From contig NW_019091546.1 in NCBI RefSeq assembly GCF_001949145.1, positions 167,708-231,707 of the forward strand: 64,000 nt of DNA, given 5' to 3'. Below, one piece after another: positions 13,462 through 24,700 of this stretch (position 1 is its first letter; each line of letters begins with the position of its first letter). A program made the position numbers and the translations under genes. Source of the stretch: Acanthaster planci. Its lineage: Eukaryota > Echinodermata > Asteroidea > Valvatida > Acanthasteridae. The notes beneath the pieces were generated by a model. It was given only the letters and a program-made list of their open reading frames with translations, did no database searches and was not told the DNA's origin.

Positions 13462-13999
13462 CATGAAATATGCAAATAAGGCACGCACATGCGCATTAAC
13501 ACTGGTTGACAAAGTTGCTTAAATCTATGACATAACAAAACAAATCTCCATGCGCATGCAACTATGAGCACATATGAGTTTTTGCTCTAGAAATATGGAG
13601 GGGCTGCGTAGCACCGTGATGAGAATATCGACAAGAATATCAAATCAGTGCTCTGAAATGTCATTGCCGAGCTTTCAGTAACTAAGTTCCTTCTTCAAGG
13701 CCCGAAGAAGGTACCGAGTTTCTCTAGTCAAGTTTGAAATGAGCCTGCCAAACTTATAAGAAATCTAAAGGCAAGGAATTGTTACTTTTCAATCTCGGAG
13801 CACCAAAAAACTTCACTTAGTTTCGAGAAAACCGTGATGAAATATCGGACAAAGGCTGTAACAATGTTTTTACTGACCTCCAACGCGCGCACCAGGTTAT
13901 GGTCACAGCAACTCTCCTGCATTGCTGACGGTAATGACGGTTGCACTTGCCAACCAGTTGTAGTAGCGCGCATGCGCACGTAATTTGCATATTTCATGA
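13462..13999. repeat. Foldback element with octamer and NRF1-like sites in each arm
   Basis: The arm at 13462-13498 (CATGAAATATGCAAATAAGG then ACATGCGCAT) is the inverse complement, with mismatches, of 13965-13999 (GCGCATGCGCACG then ATTTGCATATTTCATG). Each arm holds the POU octamer ATGCAAAT and an NRF1-like GCGCATGCGC or ACATGCGCA word. The inner part has ACCGTGATGAGAATATCG at about 13615 and a related ACCGTGATGAAATATCGG at about 13832. No coding capacity; probably a non-autonomous DNA element. Confidence 0.6.
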
Positions 14000-16427
14000 A
14001 CACATCTGTGCGGAAAATAGTTTTGGCCGACGTCTCGGAAAATGAGCGAGAACGGCATGTCCGATTTTCGTCCAAAGGACCTCAATATTACTGTACTAAA
14101 AAACACTCCTGAATGCTAGCGGAAAGTGAGAAAAAGGGCAACGATTTCGCAAAAAAAGTCGAAGGGGTGGAATCTGCCTTCAGCTCTTATTAGGTTAAAG
14201 AATTTAATTCATAAAGTCACATCATAGAGTACCGGAAATCATTTTTTTTCACACTACAAAGAAACGAAACCACGACTTGCAGACGATGAGTTATGATTTC
14301 CTGAGAGGTTTGATTTATTCAACAGATGGACAACCAACAATGATAAGCAATTTTTCAACATAATTCAGGTTAATAAATAGTCATAAATAGATTTTCACAA
14401 AATTCTCGCTTTTGGTCATCAAATCTGCACTTGAGACAACTGTATTTCTAAATAAAGTTTTTTTAAACCCCCTTTTCACGAAACATTGTACTTCAATATC
14501 ACAGTGGTATAACCACATAATTTGGTAACCTTCCGTGATTGCGTATCAAATGGCAGCGGACTTGTGCTAAAAAAAACACGCTGTTCTCTACGATTGACAA
14601 ATCGTTCCAGGGATATGCAGAACAGCATAATGTAGCTTACGCGGTGTAGGACCACAGCCTGGTTTCTGAGAGTTGCCGAGCAGACAGCACAGTTCAGCGA
14701 AATGACAGAGGGCAAGTAGCACGCAAAACATGATGAATGAATTTGATACTTTGGATGGTGAGCTGTTTTGGTGGAGTAAAAATCAGTGTTAAGCTGCTCC
14801 GTGAGTCCGTGGCACCGAGACCTGCTCGGCTACGAAATGAGCAGTGAACCGTCACTAGCAACATCTCTCTTTCGTGACGAGCGTGTCAACCTATCCAAAC
14901 CCAATGCATTCCATGCATGCGACACGTGCTGAAGGCTTGTATACCTTTTCAGCTTGCATCAAGACTTGGTTCTGCTGTGAACTGGTATTGAGATGCCACC
15001 GTCGATTTTACCCTGCTGCTTAGCAGTTCTCTGAAACTGGCCCGAGACCCGTTACAGCTTGACCTGTACCATATGAGATATGGACCACCGCGAAGTCCAG
15101 TCTCCTTTTGTTTTGTACGGACCCCAGCATCACACGGTACCTCAATTGTACTGTGCACAAACTCATACGCTCAAAATTGTATACCACATTCAGTACACGC
15201 CTGCATAAAATACAAGCAAATCTTCGGCACAAAGCTTCACGTGCGAACACAAACAACCCCCCCCCACACAAAACTTTGGCTTGTTCTAGAGCACGAAAAA
15301 ATAAACACACAGTATCATTAAGGCATTTCCACACAAACAGGAACTCGGGCTGGACAAAAGGTAATTGGAAAGGCAGTGCATACTTAGCCGTCGCTGGCAA
15401 ATACAACTAAACGATATTTTGCCGGGCACATAACTTTTTTGACTTAAATTCTTACCGTGGCAAATATTAGTTTGGTTCTGCGCCAACACAGTCGTTGTGA
15501 CTTGGTATTCACAAGGTGGGTACCCAACCATTTCGAACTTTTATCTTATGAAAAAAAATTGTCTAGAGCCACAAATCAGAAAAACAAAAAGTTAAACTCT
15601 GTAATTAAAAGTTGGTGTTAATTTAGATGTAAAAAAGAAGAAACTTCTTAATCTTTGGAACAAAAAAGACGATAGCTGGAGATCGGACACAGTTGCGAAT
15701 GTGTCACGTGATCTTAAGATTACGCGCGTGCGCGCTATGACTGTGACCCCTGCTTGAAACCTCAAGGTAATGTTAATAAAATTTACAGCCTTACTTGTGC
15801 ACATGTATACGCAACAAAGAGGGTGCTGTCTGCCTGAAACCGGCTAGCTAGGGGCTAACAGTTGAATTTGCCGGCGACAGCTAAATATCCACTTCGTTCG
15901 TGAAAACAAAACGCAGGCCAGCCCAGGGATTCTTGAGTAACGTAGAGGGGTAGAAAAATTACTTCAGTAACACTAGGGCTCGAGTCAAGAACTTAGGATC
16001 AGTGTTAAAATGGTGAAACTTGCAAACGAATCTGTACAAACACTGACGAGAGTCTCTTTATATTGCAGCCACTTTGGCACAGTCAATCTGTTTACTAGCT
16101 AGTCTGAAAGCTACGATAGCAGCCAGAAATAGACCAGGCACTCATGGAACCTAATAAGGCCTCCGGCTTGCAAGTGGTTGCAACAGGGTACTGCTTACTA
16201 GAAAAGGAAGGCTCATACTTCAGGCAAATATGAAAGCGAAGCAAATTTGACATCACAACAGATTAGCAGCAAAATTTCACTCGGAGTTCAAACGCGTGCA
16301 CCTTTTGCAAATTCGCAACGCGAATACACGTATTTAACCTGACGTCACAAATTTGCCTTCATGTTTGCTTTCGTACCAAGTATGAACCGGCCTTTTACGC
16401 TTGAGACAATGGACCTCTTTCACGTGT

Positions 16428-17200
16428 TGGACAACTCGACTATTTGTCAATCGACTCGGGAAAACTCGACCGATGGAGAAAACTTGACCGTTGGGTCAAC
16501 TCGACTGTTTGGCAAGTCGTCCGTTAAGAAAACTCGACTTGAGCAAAGAGAAAACTCGACCCTGTGAGATGTCTACATAAGAAAATTCAAATACGTGGCC
16601 AGGTCAGCACGGGTGCAAATATTTTCACCGTAGAGTTTTAATTTTTATATACACTGTAGCTCTATAATTTTAACTGTCTTATGCATTTAGAATATGGGCA
16701 ATTCACAATCGCACGCCTCCAACAGAATTTGCACTGCGTTGGCCAGTGACAATGTGCAAAATCTGTCCACCCTTTCCAAACGCGCAAATGCACTACAAAC
16801 TCTTGGAAGCGCGCTATTGTGAAACACCCGCATTGTGTGCGTCGCGTGACGTAGCAACTCTGGGAGCGTGGGCTGGCATAGCTCTCACAGGGACAGACAA
16901 TGCGGTATCCATCCCTCTCTGGCAAGGCCCCAACTCAACATCTGCCCAATACCAGATGCCAATTGGTTTTCATCTTGGACTATTGACATGACAATGTACA
17001 AGTTTCAAAAGCGGGTAGGCCTAGCATGAGGCCAGTACTAAACAGTCTGAATTTGAAGTATTTCACACGTCTCAACAGACGACTTAGTCGAGAGGAAACT
17101 TGTCCAACAGTCGACTTGTCTCTCAATTTGATGCACAGATGGTAGAGTTGTCTCAACAGTCGAGTTGGCCCAAGTCGAGTTGGCAAACGGTACAGTTGTC
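16428..17200. repeat. Foldback element with inverted arrays of ACTCGAC iterons
   Basis: The left array (16434-16560) has about eight ACTCGAC-type units (ACTCGAC, ATCGAC, ACTTGAC) spaced roughly 14-22 bp. The right array (17076-17200) carries the complementary GTCGAGTTGG and GTCGACTTG units in opposite orientation. Both outer ends share a TTGGACAACTCGAC or TTGCCAACTCGAC word. About 500 bp of unrelated spacer lies between. Inverted subterminal iterons of this kind are typical of DNA transposons whose transposase binds repeated sites; none is encoded here. Confidence 0.65.
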
Positions 17201-19129
17201 AGGACCCCCCTTTCATGGGGCAGTCATCTTGCTTCTCTACCATTCAAAGCAATGTAACCAAACTGAGCCTTGAAGGAAAAACAGTCTGTTCCCTTTTATC
17301 AGTATGTGAACTTGAACTACTATCGCCACTGGGTCTACAGGAAACAAGAAAAACATGGCAGTATCATCATAAAGGTCTATGAAGATGGAGCCAGAGTTTG
17401 TTCAATGGCATCCCACTGTCCATTTCTATCAAATAGAGCAAGCCTGCCGTAAGTAACTGGTTCTCACAAAATGAGTCTGTGAGACTGTTATGCTGCACAT
17501 AACCTGGAGTGCATTGAAGGCTGGCGGGACTACAGTGCTTCTGAGAGAATGTAACCATTTGTGACAACTTCGTATAACTATAATATTAGTGTTGTAGTCG
17601 GGACCATCACAAAACAATTTTGAAGATCAGAAACAAGACAAGTAACAAGAAACAAAGTGAACGTCTCTGTTGCAGTTCAATTCAATAGCCTATGCCTTGA
17701 ATTCAGATTGGAGGTCAGTCTTGTGTTGGTCTTGTCACGGTAAACTATGCAGTATATCTTTCTCAGACTTGTGTTCAGTATCCATAGGTATGGACTCACG
17801 ACACAGGCTTCAGAAGACAAAACAACGGTTGAACCTCTCCTGACATATGGCCAAGTCTAATAATGTCTGTGTGGACTTTTGGACGTCTTATGGATTGACT
17901 GTTCAATGTAACTGACCACTCTTTGCCCGCAGGTTCTTTTTGTTCTCTTCTCGTCTCAGGGAATCCACAAAACACAGCCTCTAGATTTCAGCTCAACTAA
18001 CATGAGAACAATCAACACTGATTGCAAATTAAAGACAAAATTAGACGAGAGTACACACAATTTAGAGATGAATCTCAACCGTTTACACAATCCCGTGACC
18101 GTTGACATCAAGATGAATAGGCCTATGTACTGATGACTTTGCACTCTTGTTTATGTACGTGTGCTTTCTCACAGAGTGAGTGGGAGCCAATGGTCCACTG
18201 AGAACCAGAGGAAAAGACACACGAGTTCAAACAAAATGTGGCATCCACAGAACAGAGATCTGCAGAATTTGAACGGGCACAGAAAATCTGACAAAACAGT
18301 AGTAAACCTGGGTTTTGGAACTAATAGAGATCACATGCTCTAACACACTGGCGCAAACACCATGTATAAACCATGGTTGCTCACAGCACCAAAATGACAC
18401 TCGAGCAGCACTTTTACCTGGCATTATGTCAAGGTTGGGGGAATGGTCAGGGTAGGTGTTACCGAAAGCTGAATGTACAGTAAGGGGCAACAGTTCAGCC
18501 ATCAGCATAAATCACTTGGGCTGCTCGGCATATCATGCTGGCTGGAATCACACACCACCAATATGATGTGGGCTTGCTAAACGTGTGAAGCTGTTCTAGT
18601 GGGAAAATTTATGTGAATGAAGCCACTGTCAAGACACTTTTACGAGTGACTGACTACAGAAAGTGGACTTCTATCTTTTACTCATTCAAATTCATTCCAG
18701 TGATATAATGCCAATTCTTTGGATCTGCCTGCCTCCAGCTTCATCTCAGCATCCTGAATCACTTTCGGGCATTTACGTTTAAAACCAAACAAGACAAACA
18801 AAAAACAAAAACAAAAAAAAGAACCAACCTTTGTCCCTGCATTAGACAATCTCTGTCACCAAAGAAAACTCACAATTACCGGGAACAGGATTCTTGGTAC
18901 TGAAGCCAGGAGGAGGTGGGGTGAGTTGAAGCCAAGGTTCAGAAAATGGTGGAGAGACCTTTTTGGCAGCATACGTGTGGTAACTGCTTCGCAGACGGGG
19001 AAGGCAGCCCTTCAGGAGAGCTCTGCCCCCTGTTGCATGTCGCTGACATCCTAAGTTCCTTACGCGACCGCGCACCTTTGGTCCGGTTTGGGCCCAACTT
19101 CAAGGAAATGCTAGGTAGCAAACACTGCT

Positions 19130-19453
19130 CAGGGTTCCCACAAAAATTCTCAGACCAAATTCCAGGAATTTCCATGACATTTAATGTCATTTGGCAATGG
19201 ATAAAGTTGTTTGGTATTTTGAATGAGAGGACTGCCATAGCCACTACTAGAGACTGACAAGGATACAGTCTGTAAATTAATCACTCTGTTATTTCATTTG
19301 AAACGGTCCATCAAAAATAACTCTTGCATGTTTTGAATTACTTAGCTTTTCCCCCTGTAACAATAGGATTCTGGGACATCCTATTTTTCCAAAGTTTCCA
19401 TGACTTTCCAGGACAACTTTTTCCAAGGATTTTCCATAACTGTGGGAACCCTG
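19130..19453. repeat. hAT-like MITE, CAGGGTTCCCACA family, copy 1
   Basis: 324 bp bounded by CAGGGTTCCCACA and its exact inverse TGTGGGAACCCTG. The subterminal parts are rich in TTCCAGGAATTTCCATGAC-like words. A second copy in inverse orientation lies at 51968-52728. The CAGGG tip suggests the hAT superfamily. I see no clear 8-bp target duplication. Confidence 0.75.
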
Positions 19454-19585
19454 ATTGCAGAACAAATTTATGTGCTACGCAAATAAGTGGAGAACCAGAC
19501 ATGAAAAACACATGGAACTTATGTTGGTAGCCAGTTTTTGCTATTCCACACCTAACACATTCTCTGTTTAGTAGCTCTGAGAAGT

Positions 19586-20405
19586 TGGGCCCTGGTATAA
19601 CCCAGGTTGGACGATGTCTACATCGCATTGTGACTAACGTCCCGGGTATAAACGTCCTACCAAATTTTTTGCGAAATTTTTTCCATCAGTTTTTTCTCAA
19701 ATTTCTCCCTTGCGAAGGCAGCTCAAAATGTCGTTCACAAGTGCCTTGTGTCCGAAATTCCATAAATGCTGTGCTGAAATTACTAAATACGCCCATGGAC
19801 AATGTATTTTGCAGGAAATTCTGAGAAACTCTATGCTTTCCGTCACGGTTCATGAACAACCCACGTTCGTACGGTAGTACTCATTTGCGTATGCACGAAA
19901 TGGCCTCAAAGCTCGGCCCACATTCTGTCAGTTACGCATGTTGTCTAGAGCTAGGTCTAGGTCTTCGCTCCATTACAAACGTGGAGACGCGCAGACAACA
20001 GACCTAGCCGTATATTTGGAAGCCATGTTTGGACAAGGCCTTATCTACGACTTCTTCACGCCCACGGCTCTTCCGCGCATTTGTAATGGCACCTGGTTAC
20101 TATGCATTTCGCACGAGTATGCACGCTAGATGAACGTGTATGTACATGTACTATGTAGATCGTTAGGGAATCGCGCCAGAAAGCGTGGCGTTTCGCAGAA
20201 TTTCCTGCAAAAGACAGTTGTCTGTGGGCATATTTATTAATTTCAAAACAGCATTTATGGAATTTGGGACCCAAGACACTTCTGAATGACATTTTGAGCT
20301 GTCTTTACCACGTAAAAAATTTTGCATAGTTGGAAGACTTTCATACCCTGGACTTAAGTGGCAATGCAATGTAGATGTCGTCCAACCCGGCTAGGCCCTG
20401 GTAGT
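19586..20405. repeat. Long inverted repeat starting 11 nt after the BICRA stop codon
   Basis: The left arm 19586-19846 and right arm 20168-20405 are inverse complements with roughly 75-80% identity by eye. Shared stretches include GCTCAAAATGTC, AATTCCATAAATGCTGT and TTTTGCAGGAAATTCTG. The spacer is about 320 bp. The right arm is the sequence immediately downstream of the BICRA stop (20416-20418) and holds an AATAAA on the minus strand. Either a foldback transposon landed there and now supplies the 3' UTR, or the 3' UTR was duplicated in inverse orientation. Confidence 0.8.
20233..20238 (-). terminator. Polyadenylation signal AATAAA of BICRA
   Basis: TTTATT on the plus strand is AATAAA on the minus strand, about 178 nt after the BICRA stop codon. 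It is the first canonical signal downstream, so it would give a short 3' UTR made entirely of the right arm of the inverted repeat. The cleavage site is not determined. Confidence 0.5.
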
Positions 20406-20415
20406 GACACTATCT

Positions 20416-21759
20416 TCAGAAAAGTATGCTGTTGACTGCGGCCTCAAGGTCAGGGTCTGTCTCCGCAGTTTCCGTGCCAGTACCACCAGTGAAAAATTCC
20501 TCCTCTGACACTTGCTCCTCTTCTGCCTGCCGATGCTGGAGCATGCTCAGTTCGCTCTGAAATTGTGCCACCACTGAACTTTCGTCCAGCAGAGGCGAGT
20601 CATCGTTTGTGTTTCCGTAGCCATTCCGTGCTGACTCGGAGGCCGGATGCTGCTTCTCCACTCCACAACTGCTGTAGAGGCTGGACTCTGTGTCTTCATT
20701 GATCACATGCTCTGGGACTGGGCTGGCATTGATGGCTGTCGCAGTGGGAGCAGGTGGGTAGGAGGAGCTGCTGATGTCTGTATGGAAGATGTCTGTGTTC
20801 CGGTCAGGCAGGAACTGGGTCTGGTCGTCAGTGTCAAATGGGAAAGTGTCCCCGATGTGCCCGAGGTCGTATTCGATGGAATTAGTGTGGCTCTCAAAGT
20901 CAATGTCCGAGAGGGCTGACTGGTCATCAAAGTTCATTCCGTCACTCCCAAGTTCCTGAACTTCCCTAGGGGACTGGGGTTTCATCTGGGGGATAGCTGG
21001 CTTGACCACTGCAATGTCCTGGAGAACTTTAGGGCAATTTAGGCCAGGGCTCTTTGGGACAGGCTCCTGTCGCTGTAAGTCCAAGATGCTGTTGATGGCA
21101 CACTCCATCTGCTCTTGTAGGTCCACAACAGAGATCTTTTCATCACTCTCTTCATCCTGGACTGGTGCCTCCTCAACTTCCTTGTTTTCTCTCAGTTCCT
21201 CTTGAACCGGCATGATGGTGTTGCTAACAGCCTTTTCTTCGATACCAATAGATTTCAGGAAGGTATCCTGGAAGGAAGGTCGTCGGTCAGGCGTCAATCT
21301 TCTTTGGTTAGTTGGATGGGAAATCTCCACCTCGCTCACTCCTGGGATCTTGTCGCTGAGATGTCGGGCAGAGGGGACCTCTCTGCCGGGATCCATCATC
21401 TCAGCAGCCGGCTTCCGTTTCAGTTTTAATTTGACGTGATTCTCAATGTTACCCTCGTTGGGCCCCGCTGAATCCTCGATCAAGTATGCGCTCATGTCCA
21501 CCTTACGCTTTTTGGGTGGTAAGCGGGGAGAGTCCGGCCCATCCCCACTGCCGTTCCTCAGGCTGTCCCCGCTCTCGGAGCTTGACGATTCAAGTGCCCC
21601 ATTCTCTTTGGCCATTGCGCCCCCTTCCCTGTCTGGATTGTGTGCCGTGGAAGCCATTTTGGTGGCCACGACTTCCGTCAATGCAGCGGCAATCCTTGGC
21701 GAAAGGAGATTCTGGGGTATTGATGAGGATGTTACCAACTCACGCAGAATTGGTGTATC
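20416..21759 (-). CDS. bicra: BICRA exon 13, C-terminal region and stop
   Basis: The acceptor TTTTCTTAG opens the frame at 21759 with DTPILREL, in phase with exon 12. About 447 codons carry a basic KKRKVDMSAYLIEDSAG stretch resembling a nuclear localisation signal and a KLKLKRKP motif equivalent to the LKLKIKQE segment of vertebrate BICRA. Two amphipathic NSIL motifs follow: AINSILDLQ midway and AAVNSILF at the very end. The exon stops at 20416-20418. Confidence 0.92.
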   Translation of the reverse strand, partial: DTPILRELVTSSSIPQNLLSPRIAAALTEVVATKMASTAHNPDREGGAMAKENGALESSSSESGDSLRNGSGDGPDSPRLPPKKRKVDMSAYLIEDSAGPNEGNIENHVKLKLKRKPAAEMMDPGREVPSARHLSDKIPGVSEVEISHPTNQRRLTPDRRPSFQDTFLKSIGIEEKAVSNTIMPVQEELRENKEVEEAPVQDEESDEKISVVDLQEQMECAINSILDLQRQEPVPKSPGLNCPKVLQDIAVVKPAIPQMKPQSPREVQELGSDGMNFDDQSALSDIDFESHTNSIEYDLGHIGDTFPFDTDDQTQFLPDRNTDIFHTDISSSSYPPAPTATAINASPVPEHVINEDTESSLYSSCGVEKQHPASESARNGYGNTNDDSPLLDESSVVAQFQSELSMLQHRQAEEEQVSEEEFFTGGTGTETAETDPDLEAAVNSILF

Positions 21760-24700
21760 CTAAGAAAATTAGACAACAGTTGGATAAAAAGTGAGTGCTG
21801 AATCCTTACTCCCTAAACATTCATTCTCAGAAACTTTCAAAATCCCCTAGTGTGCACTGAACTAATGGCACTTTCTGTGTACTCCAATTTTTCTTGAGCC
21901 TCATGTCAAAAGAAAAGGAGCCTCATCTCAAAATCCTCCGATAGGCAAAAAGGATTTTGGATGATAGATTTGGGGAAGTTGACACTCAAAAAGAACCCAA
22001 CACCACCCACAGAGTTTACTGTAAAAGTTTCATCTTTGAAATCTCTGTATTAACCACTTGCTGCCGGGCGGAATTTGAAATTGGATGACATATACTCGGG
22101 GGATTTTCTGTTTTCAAAAATCTACAAAAATCATAACTTCATTTACAGGACGTTTACACCCACACAAAAGACTGTCTGGTGGCTACTCTAATCTGACAGA
22201 CAAACTCTACTGACGCCCGAGAATTTCAGCCAGGCCTGCAGCCTCGTAAAAAGAGCCCAGATTGTGCGGTGTTATGTAAGTTTCTTTTGTTCCTGAAACC
22301 GACACAGTGCGCTGCTGGTGTCTTTTCAATAGAGGCCAGATGAGCGTGCAGCGGTATTTATCGCTCATTGCTGGGGCGCTGGAGCACTTTTGTCCCCGTT
22401 GGTAATCTGCTTGCGCTGAATGCCAAAAATAGTGGTATAATCTTGTAAAACAAGGACGGATTTCCTCCGATATTGACAACTGAAAAAATGTTGGCAATTC
22501 CCAGCAGCTCAGTCGTTTGTGCTGAGTACGGTCTTTTGTTACAAGGCCCAGCTCTTTTGTCCAGTTTTGGGCTCCCAAGCTTCGTGTATTCAACCTATGT
22601 GCCCGAAACTGGGTCCTCAGGCAGCATGTGGTTAGGGTGAACATCTCTTATCTCTTACCACAAACAGTTTCCCAGTGAAAATGTGCAAGACGACAGCACA
22701 CCTTGACAATGTTTAACAGGAGTGGAACGCAACCTGGCTTGGGTTCAAAGAAAACGTAACACTGAAACCAATTTTACTCACCATCTTTTGGCCTAGCTTC
22801 ACTTTGGCAGAGGTGGACCCTGCTGGTAATGATGTTGTGGTGGTGGTTGTGTTGACCGTGCTTGGATGTCCTGAGATGGTCAAGGTGTTTGAGATAGATG
22901 TACTGCTGTGGAGCAGCTCTGCAGGACAAGACGATACGAAAGGCAAATTTGAGAAGACCAGGAACTCTAAACAATTAGCAACACATGCTATCAGATCAGA
23001 AATTTGTACTGCAAATTCCAAGATACGAAATTTGTTTCGCTTTCGCATTCACTCAAAGTGCCAACCAGCCTTCCAACAGTACCCCTCTGGTAAATTGCGA
23101 AGCAAGTCCATGAACAACACATCACCTTCTAATGCCATGTTATCCAGTATACCCTCTGGCTTCAAGCTTAGGGTTATTTACCTTTGTTTGCCGCAGCAAG
23201 CTTTTTGTCAGCCTCTAGCTTGTTCCGCTCGTCGCTGAGGAACATCCGCTCGATCATCACCACCTCTGCCGATGGTCTCAGCCTCTGCCAAAATGCCATG
23301 AGATACCATCAGGGAAGAATGCAAGATTACACGATGAAATCCCTTTTTGTTTTGTAAGTTGGTGCTTTGCCATGAGATAAATTCTTGACAGATATCTCAG
23401 ATATCTAACAAGCCATTGCATTCTGTGCAGTATACAATCAACCATTAACACGGAAGGTGGATTCCTTTTTTTTCCTTTCAACTCACCATGCTCTCATTGT
23501 ATAGGAGCAGCTGGTACTTGTCGAGCATCCGTTGCTTCTTTTCCATCAAACCGATACACTTGGTTTCAAATATTTCGTCAGCTGTGGGGTCATCGAAACA
23601 GATGTAAATCAGATAGCAGATCATTATCAACACTGCTCAGCCCTGAACATTGCAGCAAGGTGTTATTTAGAAGATATCTTGATTATTAAAAGCTGCGACA
23701 GAACTGACAAGTGAATACCAACCTCTGTGGAAAATTGCACATTCAGTGGTGAAAAAGATTCCCCCCCCCATGCAAAAAGCCTCCACCCCCGTCATGAACT
23801 AATATGGTGGCAAGAATTACAAGCCAACACTGTGGGAGCACCACAGAAGCACACAGGTGCAGATGTTACAGGCCAGGTGTCTGAAAATTCAGCTTTTTAG
23901 CTAATTTCAGCTTTTTCTCTAGATGTTGACCCTAAATTTCAGCTTTTTTGTACACCTTGTCTGTACAAAATATGGGAACTTTTTACATTTCAGCTTTTGT
24001 CAGCTCTAATTTTAAGTGGCCACTCACACCCCTGTTAAGTGGGACTGTCTGATTTGCCGAATGTATACTAGCCTCAATGTTAAGAACACAATGTGTGTTG
24101 TGGTGCTTGTTGGATTTATTTATTGGACAATCAATGGCACTTTTCTGTATGAAATAGAAATTCATTCCTCTTGCAAACAATTTGTACAGGTATGTACCTA
24201 TTCTGATGAAAAATGGTTGAGTGCACTGCGTAGGTTTGCACATGGGACCAGTGTGCGTATAAAACCTGTCCTTTCTTGGGTTATGTACTAAGCAACTGGC
24301 TGTGACTACGAGTAACGCGTGAGTCTAGGGGCAGTGGCTACAGCTTGCTAGCCAGTGGCTTCCAAAGCACAGTCGGTTGCATTAGGGTGCATTTGATAAT
24401 TCAGAATGGTCAAAACTTTCCATTTGAAACACCTGCTTCATATTGTTCCACTGGGAATGAGACATTCAAGTCAGGATACTGCCTTGAATGGTGTAAGTCC
24501 AAAGCTGACTGTTCCCACTGATTCTTCCGATAGAATACTCACGTTCAAGGAGTAATGGTCTGATGGAATGAAAACGTTTCAGACTTTTGAGACATTCCCT
24601 AAATCAACCTAGAATCTGGAGGCTATTTTGCTTTCTGAAGCGAAGCCAGCAACACCAACAACAATGATGTGCACTTCCAGAAAAAGAGTCAAAAACTATT

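Larger units (their letters stand above)
10501..19585. other. Intergenic region between Onecut and BICRA 3' ends
   Basis: About 9 kb without a gene I can support. The open frames are short, lack recognisable domains and have no coherent exon chains. It contains a candidate regulatory block (10800-10990), a GC-rich patch around 11080-11400, foldback elements (13462-13999 and 16428-17200) and a hAT-like MITE (19130-19453). The rest is unremarkable AT-rich DNA. Confidence 0.6.

Noticed and set aside
13782-14106. Overlapping minus-strand frames near 13.8-14.1 kb
   Set aside because: They run through the right arm of a foldback repeat and match no protein family I know.
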